Below, piece after piece: positions 1 through 5,316 of a stretch of DNA of 5,316 nt. A program made the translations under genes and the position numbers. The stretch lies in contig JALTVH010000105.1 of assembly GCA_027049085.1 (NCBI GenBank), positions 1-5,316 on the forward strand. The letters are read 5' to 3'. Source of the DNA: Aquificaceae bacterium (GTDB taxonomy: Bacteria > Aquificota > Aquificia > Aquificales > Aquificaceae). Within the stretch, counting starts at the first letter, position 1, and each line of letters starts with the position of its first letter. The notes under the pieces are model-generated. The model did no database searches, was not told where the DNA came from, and saw nothing but the letters and a program-made list of their open reading frames with translations.

Positions 1-500
1 CTTTCCGGAACATTGTGGTGGTCTATAACTATCACGTCCAGGGGAAAGGACTCAAACTCACTCACTGCAGAGGATCCGTTGTCCACAGCAATGAGGAGGT
101 CTCCGTACCTTGAAAAAATAGTTAGGATCCTCTCGCTGAGTCCGTAGCCTGTTCCCCTGCTCGGAAGGGCGGGAACGACCTTTGCTCCTGCCTTTCTGAG
201 AACCTCGTAGAGTATAGCAGTTCCTGTTATTCCATCCACATCGTAATCTCCGAAGATTATGATCCTTTCCTTTTTCTTAATTGCCCTGACAATACGCTCT
301 GTCCCTTCCTCAATGTTAGGGAGGTACCTGTAAGAGGGAATAGCGCTAAGCCTCAGGTCAAAGATCGCCTCGTGGTGATCCTCAAAGCCCCTGTTAACAA
401 GGAGCTGCGCAAGAACCTTTCCGTAAAGCTCAACAAACCGGCGAGGAGGACTGATTTTTTCGCTGAGCAGTGTCCATTCCCTTCCAGAGACCCCCCTCAT
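1..500 (-). CDS. recJ: RecJ single-stranded-DNA exonuclease, N-terminal part (3' end outside window)
   Basis: RecJ degrades single-stranded DNA 5' to 3' in recombination and base-excision or mismatch repair, using a DHH-family metal centre. I translated the 166 codons present. Residues 84-90 read GDYDVDG (motif I), 113-121 LPSRGTGYG (the P-x-R...GYGL segment), 139-142 VDNG (motif III) and 159-163 IDHHN (the DHH motif). The region before motif I (LLVNRGFED, residues 33-41) also fits RecJ. The rest of DHH, the DHHA1 domain and the OB fold lie beyond the left edge. The start is well fixed: ATG at 500 is the only Met in the fragment, and an in-frame TGA lies three codons upstream. ATG overlaps the pgsA stop as ATGA, so translation is probably coupled; the upstream GAGAG is a weak, close Shine-Dalgarno match. 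Another DHH phosphoesterase is possible but less likely, given the N-terminal region and its operon position. Confidence 0.93.
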   Translation of the reverse strand, partial: MRGVSGREWTLLSEKISPPRRFVELYGKVLAQLLVNRGFEDHHEAIFDLRLSAIPSYRYLPNIEEGTERIVRAIKKKERIIIFGDYDVDGITGTAILYEVLRKAGAKVVPALPSRGTGYGLSERILTIFSRYGDLLIAVDNGSSAVSEFESFPLDVIVIDHHNVPE

Positions 501-1099
501 CTTCTCTCAATTATAAACTTAGAGCGAAGGAAGATAGCGCCCTTCAGGGCGTAGTCAAAGCCAGATACAGCTATCAAAACGCCTGAAAGGTACTGTAAAA
601 AAAGAAAGCTGTTTATAAGTAGCTGAATGTTATAAAGATTAGCAAGGTATCCATTAATAACTGTAAGACCCAGAAAGACCGTTGCTGACTTTCCCCAGAG
701 GGAAGGGTTAGGAACAAAACCAAAGCGCCTTAAGAAAAGAGCTCCGCCTATCAGAAACAGATCTCTGATAACTACAGCCTTAAGCAGAAGGAAACTAACC
801 GAAATATTTGTAAACAGGGTAACAGTGAGAAGTCCACATATCAGAAGTACCTTGTCAGCAAGAGGATCAAGCATCTTTCCTATCCTAGTTTGGGCTCCCA
901 AAAGCCGTGCTATGGTTCCGTCAAGGGCGTCGCTGAGGAGGAGTACTGCAAAAAGAAACATAGATAGGTTTACCTCGCTCCTCAGGGCAAGGATCAGAAC
1001 ATAGGGGGAGAAGATAAGGCGCAGTGTGGAAATAAGGTTGGGAAGGCTTTTAACCCACCCTTGTCCTGATGACCGAAAGAGCTTCTTCAATGACCTCAT
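497..1099 (-). CDS. pgsA: CDP-alcohol phosphatidyltransferase, probably phosphatidylglycerophosphate synthase
   Basis: PgsA joins CDP-diacylglycerol and glycerol-3-phosphate to give phosphatidylglycerol phosphate and CMP, in the cytoplasmic membrane, on the route to phosphatidylglycerol and cardiolipin. Numbered from the ATG at 1099 (200 residues), the family signature D-x2-DG-x2-AR-x8-G-x3-D-x3-D is complete: D57, D60, G61, A64, R65, G74, D78, D82. The four aspartates bind the metal ions. The segment LPNLISTLRLIFSP (about 19-32) matches the usual PgsA N-terminus, and about five or six hydrophobic membrane segments follow. An in-frame TTG at 1123 would add eight residues, and a TTG at 1090 would remove three. 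I chose the ATG because it has AAAGGGG just upstream, though the spacer is short. The gene starts inside cmk (about 50 nt overlap) and its stop overlaps the recJ start. The substrate is inferred from resemblance; other members of the family, such as a cardiolipin or PI-phosphate synthase, cannot be fully excluded. Confidence 0.9.
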   Translation of the reverse strand: MRSLKKLFRSSGQGWVKSLPNLISTLRLIFSPYVLILALRSEVNLSMFLFAVLLLSDALDGTIARLLGAQTRIGKMLDPLADKVLLICGLLTVTLFTNISVSFLLLKAVVIRDLFLIGGALFLRRFGFVPNPSLWGKSATVFLGLTVINGYLANLYNIQLLINSFLFLQYLSGVLIAVSGFDYALKGAIFLRSKFIIERR

Positions 1100-1709
1100 C
1101 AACCCCTTTGCCCGTTGTATCAATAATTATCGCATCTCTTGCAGGGACAAAGGGGTACTTGTCCCTCGTCTCATCCCTCCTGTCTCTCTCCTCAATCCTT
1201 GCGATAAGCTCATCAAGATCTGCTTTGACACCCATTTTTTTAAGGTCCTTTAGCCTCCTCCTTGCTCTTTCTTCTATGCTTGCGATAAGGAAAATTTTGA
1301 CTTCAGCTTCCGGGAATATGTGGGTTCCTGCATCTCTCCCTTCTGCGATAATATCCTTTCCCGACACCTTTCTGAAGATCTCGTTAACAGCTTCCCTGAA
1401 GGAGGGGAACGCGCCTATCACAGAGGCAATGTTACCAACCTCTTCCTTTTTGATCTCTTCACCGATCGGGTGGTTTCTGTAAAGCATCTTTGTTTCCCCA
1501 ATATCTGGTAGGATTTTTATGTCTTTCAGTGCGTCCAGAGCATCTTCAGGCATGACTTCCTGAGGCTTTCTCCCCCCTTTGAGAAGGGCGAGGCCAACCG
1601 CCCTGTAAATCTTACCCGTTTCAAGGAGCGGAATCTTCAGTTTGCGAGAAAGTGATTTGGCAACCGTGCTCTTTCCAACTCCCGCTGGACCGTCAATGGT
1701 GATTCTCAT
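1050..1709 (-). CDS. cmk: Cytidylate kinase, (d)CMP kinase
   Basis: Cmk phosphorylates CMP and dCMP with ATP to CDP and dCDP, recycling CMP from RNA turnover and phospholipid synthesis. The 219-residue product has the normal length for bacterial Cmk. The P-loop is GPAGVGKST (7-15). The CMP site is present: T31, Y35 and R36 in LETGKIYR, S96 in NIAS, R105 in FRE, and R125/D126 in EGRDAGT. R175, D179 and R182 in RDRRDETR correspond, from my recollection of the E. coli enzyme, to its sugar- and phosphate-binding R181, D185 and R188. The lid segment is ERARRRLKDL (147-156). One mild oddity is E30, where most homologues have Asp (LD[ST]G). ATG at 1709 places the P-loop at the usual distance from the N-terminus. 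It lies 9 nt after the pilT stop, with only a weak AAAGAT-like ribosome site, so it may depend on translation of pilT. Confidence 0.97.
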   Translation of the reverse strand: MRITIDGPAGVGKSTVAKSLSRKLKIPLLETGKIYRAVGLALLKGGRKPQEVMPEDALDALKDIKILPDIGETKMLYRNHPIGEEIKKEEVGNIASVIGAFPSFREAVNEIFRKVSGKDIIAEGRDAGTHIFPEAEVKIFLIASIEERARRRLKDLKKMGVKADLDELIARIEERDRRDETRDKYPFVPARDAIIIDTTGKGVDEVIEEALSVIRTRVG

Positions 1710-1718
1710 TATTTATCT

Positions 1719-2813
1719 TTAAAAGCCTCTTCCTCCAGAAGATATCCCCCTCAACTTTAGCTCAAGGTCAGCTGGTTTGGAGGCATAGAGAAGGGCTGTG
1801 TGGAAATCTATCATTCCGTTTCTGTAAAGCTCTTCAAGGTGCTGGTCAAAGGTCTGGGTTCCATAAGCTGCCTTTCCTTTAGCTATAAGGTCCGGGATCT
1901 CGTCAATCCTGTCAGGATCGAGGAGAGCTTCCTTAATGGCTCCAGTATTGATCATTATTTCAACCGCGGGGATTGAGCCCTTTTTGTCCGCTCTTGGCAG
2001 GAGTCTCTGGGAGAAGACAGCTACAAGGGTTCCTGCAAGCATCTGCCTTATCTGTTCCCTTACCTCCAGCTTGAACATACCGATTACCCTGTTTACCGTT
2101 TCCTTGGCATCAAGAGTGTGGAGGGTGGACATAACAAGGTGACCTGTTTCAGCTGCCTGCAGAGCTATCTCGGCGGTTTCCGTGTCTCTGATCTCACCGA
2201 CCATGATTACGTCCGGGTCTTCCCTTAGTGCCGCCCTCAGTCCCCTTGCAAAGCTCCTGGTATCGATCCCAACTTCCCTCTGAACTATGTAACATTTATC
2301 GTCTCTGAGTATGTATTCAATTGGGTCTTCTATGGTCACCACCACACGCCTCAGGGATCTGTTCATCTCCTGAATAATGGACGCAAGGGTGGTTGACTTA
2401 CCTGAACCCGTTGGACCGGTGACAAGCACAAGCCCCTTACTGCTCCCGAGTACAGTTTTGAGCATTATCTCTGGAAGATTCAGGGTGTTGAAGGCGGGAA
2501 TCTGGAAGGGAACAACTCTGAAGGCCATCCCCGATGTTCCACGCTGTCTGTAAACGTTAACCCTGAATCTTGAAACCTTTGGAAGAGAATAGGATAGGTC
2601 TATCTCCCCGTACTCCTCAAACTCCTTGAGCTTCTTTTCACTTCTTCCTACCACTTCCTGGAGAAAGAGCTTAAAGTGTTCATCGTCAATAACGGGGAAA
2701 TCGTCATCAACATGAAGCCTTTTGTGGATCCTGTATACCGGCTTTGAACCTACCTTGAGGTGAATGTCGGATGCCTCAAGGTCAATCGCTTTCTTCAGTA
2801 TCAGCTGAAGCAA
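1719..2813 (-). CDS. pilT: Type IV pilus retraction ATPase, PilT/PilU family
   Basis: PilT-family ATPases form cytoplasmic hexamers at the pilus base that power pilus retraction, giving twitching motility, adhesion and DNA uptake. The 364-residue product has the typical length. It carries the N-terminal segment with ASDIHLKVG (14-22), Walker A GPTGSGKS (133-140), the Asp box TIEDPIEY (160-167, E162 and D163), Walker B ending VGEIRD (205-210, probable catalytic E207) and the His box TGHLVMSTLH (223-232). There is no tetracysteine motif or N1 domain of PilB/GspE extension ATPases. The usual PilT AIRNLIRE motif is absent: the matching place reads DEIPDLIA (304-311), followed by YGTQTFDQ (317-324), as in PilU and some PilT paralogues. 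The first codon is TTG, inside the end of recA. It is supported by a strong ribosome site, an in-frame TAA six codons upstream and no Met before residue 96. No pilin or other pilus gene is in the window, so the choice of PilT over PilU is open. Confidence 0.93.
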   Translation of the reverse strand: MLQLILKKAIDLEASDIHLKVGSKPVYRIHKRLHVDDDFPVIDDEHFKLFLQEVVGRSEKKLKEFEEYGEIDLSYSLPKVSRFRVNVYRQRGTSGMAFRVVPFQIPAFNTLNLPEIMLKTVLGSSKGLVLVTGPTGSGKSTTLASIIQEMNRSLRRVVVTIEDPIEYILRDDKCYIVQREVGIDTRSFARGLRAALREDPDVIMVGEIRDTETAEIALQAAETGHLVMSTLHTLDAKETVNRVIGMFKLEVREQIRQMLAGTLVAVFSQRLLPRADKKGSIPAVEIMINTGAIKEALLDPDRIDEIPDLIAKGKAAYGTQTFDQHLEELYRNGMIDFHTALLYASKPADLELKLRGISSGGRGF

Positions 2814-3825
2814 GGCCCGCGACCTCCCTTACCTTCTTTTCTATTTGATCGGCAAGTTCTGGATTTTCTGCAAGGTATTTTTTCACACTTTCCCTCCCCT
2901 GCCCGAGCCTGCGCTCTCCAAAGCTGTACCAGGAACCGCTTTTGGTGAGCACTCCAAGGTCAACAGCAGTATCAATAAGATCGCAGAGCCTGCAAATCCC
3001 TTCGCCGTAAATCATGTCAAATTCAGCTTCCTGGAATGGCGGGGCAAGCTTGTTCTTAACTACTCTGACCCTGACCCTGCTTCCGACCCTGTCACCACCC
3101 TCCTTTATATCGGTCATTCTCCTGACCTCAAGCCTCATGTCTGCAAAGAACTTGAGTGCCCTTCCTCCCGGCGTGGTTTCAGGATTGCCGAACATTACAC
3201 CGATCTTCTCTCTTATCTGGTTTATGAATATCAGGGCTGTGTTGCTCTTGTGAACTATTCCCTTGAGTTTTCTAAGAGCCTGGGACATGAGGCGTGCCTG
3301 CTTTCCTACCTGCGCCTCGCCCATCTCCCCCTCAAGCTCATCCTTTGGAACGAGAGCGGCAACTGAGTCTATAACTATTACATCCACCGCACCGCTGTTG
3401 ATGAGGCTTTCCGCTATCTCAAGGGCTTGCTCACCGTAGTCTGGCTGAGAAATGTAAAGGTTTTCAACATCAACACCGAGGTTTTTGGCGTACTTGGGGT
3501 CAAGGGCATGCTCCGCATCAATGAAGACAGCTATCCCTCCCTTTTTCTGTGCCTGGGCAATAACATGGAGCGCAAGGGTCGTTTTGCCCGAGGATTCAAC
3601 ACCGAAGATCTCAATGATCCTTCCCCTGGGCAGACCTCCGATCCCCGTTGCTATATCCAGAGCAAGGGAGCCTGTGGGGATGACATCAACCTGAACCTTC
3701 TCCGCCGCTGTGTGAAGGGGCATTATGGACCCTTTGCCAAAGCGCTTTTCTATGCTCGCAATTGAAACCTCAAGGGCTTTTCTCTTTTCCTGAATTACAT
3801 TCTGAGCTGTCTGACCTGCCGGCAT
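2782..3825 (-). CDS. recA: Recombinase RecA
   Basis: RecA polymerises on single-stranded DNA, drives homology search and strand exchange with ATP, and in most bacteria triggers LexA cleavage. The 347-residue protein is full length. Walker A is GVESSGKTT (75-83), the catalytic glutamate is E105 in DAEHALDP, and Walker B is VIVIDS (149-154). DNA-binding loop L1 lies around 165-187 and L2 around 202-226 (NQIREKIGVMFGNPETTPGG), with Q203 matching E. coli Q194. There is no intein. The N-terminus is a few residues longer than in E. coli, and the acidic tail (ADTEESD) is short. ATG at 3825 is 2 nt after the gatC stop and has a good ribosome site within the end of gatC. The last 32 nt overlap pilT. 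No LexA box or promoter can be seen just upstream, because that stretch is gatC coding sequence, so separate SOS control of recA is not evident here. Confidence 0.99.
   Translation of the reverse strand: MPAGQTAQNVIQEKRKALEVSIASIEKRFGKGSIMPLHTAAEKVQVDVIPTGSLALDIATGIGGLPRGRIIEIFGVESSGKTTLALHVIAQAQKKGGIAVFIDAEHALDPKYAKNLGVDVENLYISQPDYGEQALEIAESLINSGAVDVIVIDSVAALVPKDELEGEMGEAQVGKQARLMSQALRKLKGIVHKSNTALIFINQIREKIGVMFGNPETTPGGRALKFFADMRLEVRRMTDIKEGGDRVGSRVRVRVVKNKLAPPFQEAEFDMIYGEGICRLCDLIDTAVDLGVLTKSGSWYSFGERRLGQGRESVKKYLAENPELADQIEKKVREVAGLASADTEESD
2822..2830 (-). promoter_or_regulatory. Ribosome binding site that fixes the TTG start of pilT
   Basis: On the minus strand these bases read AAGGGAGGT, and the GGAGG core (2827-2823) is followed by a 9-nt spacer and then TTG at 2813. 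This near-perfect Shine-Dalgarno sequence lies inside the last codons of recA, about 40 nt before the recA stop. It explains how a start codon buried in recA can be used, and allows pilT translation by ribosomes that bind independently of recA termination. Confidence 0.8.
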
Positions 3826-3827
3826 GC

Positions 3828-4112
3828 TTACTCCACCTCCACGATCCTGGGAACTACAAAGAATCCTCCCTCCCTTTCGGGAGCGTTCATAAGAGCCTCT
3901 TCCCTCTCAAGGGATTCCCCCGGCTCATCTTCCCTCATGGGGGTTGGATCAGGGGATGTGAAGGGCTTTACCCCTTCTGTATCAAGCTCATCAAGCTGTT
4001 TTACAAACTCAAGGATCTGAGAAAGATCGCCCGCCATTTTTTCCTCTTCCTCAGGTGTTAGCTTGAGTCTGGCAAGGTGGGCGATCCGTCTGACCCATTC
4101 TTTATCTACCAT
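3828..4112 (-). CDS. gatC: Asp/Glu-tRNA(Asn/Gln) amidotransferase subunit C
   Basis: GatC is the small subunit of GatCAB, which converts Glu-tRNA(Gln) or Asp-tRNA(Asn) to Gln-tRNA(Gln) or Asn-tRNA(Asn). It has no active site; it wraps GatA and holds it to GatB. The 94-residue product matches the family along its length: IAHLARLKLTPEEEEK near the N-terminus, LDELDTEGVKP in the middle, then MREDEP, and NAPEREGGFFVVPRIVE at the C-terminus. ATG at 4112 gives the normal family length and start (MVDKEWVRRIAHLARL). A longer form from a GTG at 4163 would run 44 nt into mutL and add 17 unconserved residues, so it was not used. The gene begins 7 nt after the mutL stop with only a weak AGAG ribosome site, suggesting coupling. 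gatA and gatB are not here; the separation of gatC from them is also seen in other bacteria. Confidence 0.96.
   Translation of the reverse strand: MVDKEWVRRIAHLARLKLTPEEEEKMAGDLSQILEFVKQLDELDTEGVKPFTSPDPTPMREDEPGESLEREEALMNAPEREGGFFVVPRIVEVE
3831..3840 (-). promoter_or_regulatory. Ribosome binding site of recA within the end of gatC
   Basis: The minus strand reads GGAGGTGGAG, directly followed by the gatC TAA, two bases and the recA ATG. The GGAGG core is 10 nt from the start codon and a second GGAG is 5 nt away. The bases also encode part of the last gatC residues (VEVE), so one stretch serves as both coding sequence and ribosome site. Confidence 0.8.
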
Positions 4113-4119
4113 GACTCTA

Positions 4120-5316
4120 TTAATATAATTTAAAATCCCTCCCCAGCTTTCTGTAAATCTCACCGAGGTGAACCCTGTAGTAGATAGGCCTTCCGTGAGG
4201 ACAGACTCTCGGCGAGCCTATCTCAACCCACTTCCTGAGCAACTCCTTCATCTCACTGATTTCCAGCCTTTCCCCAGCTTTGACTGAAATTCTGCAGGCA
4301 GTGTCCTCTGACCCTTCACCGAGCCGGTGATAGTTAACCCTCTCATCAAGGAGGTGCTGGTCAAAGAAGTATAAAAAGTCTTCCATAAGCGCCACTATGA
4401 TAGTGTCCTCTATCTGACCCAAAACCTCTGGCTGTGAGGTTTTCCTGTCCTGTGCGAGATGAAACACCGGAACCTTTGGTGCAGAGTAAAATCTTCCTTC
4501 CAGCAGGTTAAGGAGACTACTTTCCTCAAGGAAACGAACCTCCCTCTTTTTTGGATGGACGTTGAAATCAACCAGGAAGGGCGGTGCAGTGAGAAACAGA
4601 ACAGCTTTGGAAGAGTAGCCAACAACTTTCCTTACTGCTTGAGAAAGGCTCCTGTGGTCAACAGGTCTTGAGTTAACGAAGGTTTTAATCTTCCCCTTTC
4701 TGTGTCCCATCGTGAAGTAGATACTGGCTGAGTAAGGATCCGCATTAATTTCTGTTTTCTCACAACCCTCACCGGTAAAGAGTTTTGCCCTCTCCTCCTT
4801 AGGTGATGGTGGCAGGTTCAGGAGAATCTTACCGTTGCTGATCAGCTCAAAGTGGCAGTCTTCCCTTGTGAGGGCAAAATCAAGGAGGACCTCACGGACT
4901 TTCCTGACCTCAAGATCCTCTCTCCTAAGAAATTTCTTCCTGACGGGCTGGTTAAAAAAGAGGTCCCTTACCTCAACTCTCGTTCCCTGTGCCATTCCTG
5001 TAATACCTTTTTCGGTAATCACCCCGCCTTCTGCAACTATGTAACAGCCCTCGGTTGAGGTGTAATGCCTTGAGCTAATCTTCAACCTGCTGACCGCGGA
5101 AATTGACCAGAGCGCCTCCCCTCTGAAGCCGTAGGTCTTTATGCTAAGGAGGTCCCCCGTGTCCCTGATCTTGCTTGTTGCCCCTTCAAGGATCACCTTT
5201 TCAAGGTCATCGGGATGGATCCCTGTTCCGTTATCTGTAACAATTATTGACCTCTTACCGCCCCCAGTAATTTCAACTTCAATTCTCGTTGCCCCTGCGT
5301 CCAGCGAGTTCTCAAC
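4120..5316 (-). CDS. mutL: DNA mismatch repair protein MutL, endonuclease type with short C-terminal domain (5' end outside window)
   Basis: MutL links mismatch recognition by MutS to strand removal; endonuclease-type MutL nicks the new strand itself. The reading frame continues to the right edge, giving 398 residues with roughly 30 missing by comparison with E. coli MutL. In fragment numbering the GHKL ATPase motifs are ENSLDAGA (2-9), DNGTGI (28-33), GATSKI (45-50) and GFRGEAL (63-69), followed by GTRVEVRDLFFNQPVRKKF and VDFNVHPKKREVRF (249-262, conserved Lys). After a short linker comes the nuclease domain: GQIEDT (300-305), FDQHLLDERVNYH (318-330), ACR (340-342) and CPHGRP (372-377). The DQHA(X)2E(X)4E motif is altered: A is L and the final E is H. 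Only about 19 residues separate DQH from ACR, so the usual inserted dimerisation subdomain is missing. A. aeolicus MutL is also short, as I recall. Taking the GTG at 5196 as start would delete ATPase motifs, so it is rejected. Confidence 0.97.
   Translation of the reverse strand, partial: VENSLDAGATRIEVEITGGGKRSIIVTDNGTGIHPDDLEKVILEGATSKIRDTGDLLSIKTYGFRGEALWSISAVSRLKISSRHYTSTEGCYIVAEGGVITEKGITGMAQGTRVEVRDLFFNQPVRKKFLRREDLEVRKVREVLLDFALTREDCHFELISNGKILLNLPPSPKEERAKLFTGEGCEKTEINADPYSASIYFTMGHRKGKIKTFVNSRPVDHRSLSQAVRKVVGYSSKAVLFLTAPPFLVDFNVHPKKREVRFLEESSLLNLLEGRFYSAPKVPVFHLAQDRKTSQPEVLGQIEDTIIVALMEDFLYFFDQHLLDERVNYHRLGEGSEDTACRISVKAGERLEISEMKELLRKWVEIGSPRVCPHGRPIYYRVHLGEIYRKLGRDFKLY

Larger units (their letters stand above)
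1..5316 (-). other. Probable single operon mutL-gatC-recA-pilT-cmk-pgsA-recJ
   Basis: Seven same-strand genes are joined by gaps of at most 9 nt or by overlaps (pilT starts in recA, pgsA starts in cmk, recJ overlaps pgsA by ATGA). No hairpin plus T-run terminator fits in the junctions. The order from gatC to recJ agrees with my recollection of a mixed-function operon in Aquifex aeolicus. Co-transcription is inferred from spacing; internal promoters inside coding sequence cannot be ruled out. Confidence 0.8.

Noticed and set aside
372..554. Plus-strand open frame across the pgsA-recJ junction
   Set aside because: It lies opposite two well-supported genes, has no ribosome site or family resemblance, and is short.
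597..603. Seven-T run (minus strand) in pgsA as a possible terminator or slippage site
   Set aside because: It is inside coding sequence for a hydrophobic membrane segment (Phe/Leu codons) with no clear preceding hairpin.
1069..1482. Plus-strand open frame of 137 codons opposite cmk
   Set aside because: The Ser/Leu/Ile-rich translation looks like a complement artefact of cmk, which has all its active-site motifs on the other strand.
2845..3366. Plus-strand open frame of 173 codons opposite recA
   Set aside because: It is antisense to a certain recA gene, has no recognisable motif and a composition expected from the complement of recA codons.
4113..4135. AT-rich stretch at the mutL-gatC junction as a promoter
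   Set aside because: The TATATTAAT-like bases are the last mutL codons and stop; no convincing -35 partner at proper spacing was seen.
3828..4163. GatC starting at GTG 4163
   Set aside because: It would overlap mutL by 44 nt and add 17 residues not found in GatC; ATG 4112 gives the family length.
4120..5196. MutL starting at GTG 5196
   Set aside because: The same frame stays open to the right edge and encodes ATPase motifs ENSLDAG and DNGTGI upstream, so the gene is cut by the window rather than starting here.
1..5316. An undescribed defence or mobile system
   Set aside because: Every base is accounted for by conserved housekeeping genes or junctions of 9 nt or less; no transposase, direct repeats, unusual composition block or unknown gene is present.

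Overview
All seven genes in this window lie on the minus strand and form one tightly packed run. In transcription order (right to left) they are mutL (5' end outside the window), gatC, recA, a pilT/pilU-type pilus ATPase gene, cmk, pgsA and recJ (3' end outside the window). Junctions are a 7-nt gap, a 2-nt gap, a 32-nt overlap, a 9-nt gap, a roughly 50-nt overlap and a 4-nt ATGA overlap. There is no room for a conventional internal promoter or terminator, so the genes are probably one transcription unit whose promoter lies beyond the right edge. No RNA gene, mobile element, CRISPR array or long repeat was seen, and no stretch over 300 bases lacks a gene.

The host is probably a thermophilic member of the Aquificota. 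Three things point there. First, the order gatC-recA-pilT/U-cmk-pgsA-recJ matches, from memory, the mixed-function operon described for Aquifex aeolicus. Second, MutL has a very short endonuclease domain, as I recall for A. aeolicus MutL. Third, the proteins are rich in Lys, Glu and Arg, and arginine is mostly AGG/AGA (11 of 14 arginine codons in the recJ fragment), a common thermophile trait. Genus cannot be decided from the sequence.

The genes serve different processes. MutL acts in mismatch repair, RecA in homologous recombination, and RecJ is a single-strand exonuclease that feeds recombination and repair. GatC belongs to the tRNA-dependent amidotransferase that makes Gln-tRNA or Asn-tRNA. 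The PilT-like ATPase retracts type IV pili. Cmk supplies CDP/dCDP and PgsA makes phosphatidylglycerol phosphate. CMP is released when CDP-diacylglycerol is consumed, which gives a loose link between cmk and pgsA. Otherwise the grouping looks like shared growth-related expression rather than one pathway.

I found no undescribed defence or mobile system. The most notable points are the miniature MutL C-terminal domain with an altered DQHA(X)2E(X)4E motif, a pilus ATPase that starts at TTG inside recA and lacks the usual AIRNLIRE motif, and the extreme gene packing.
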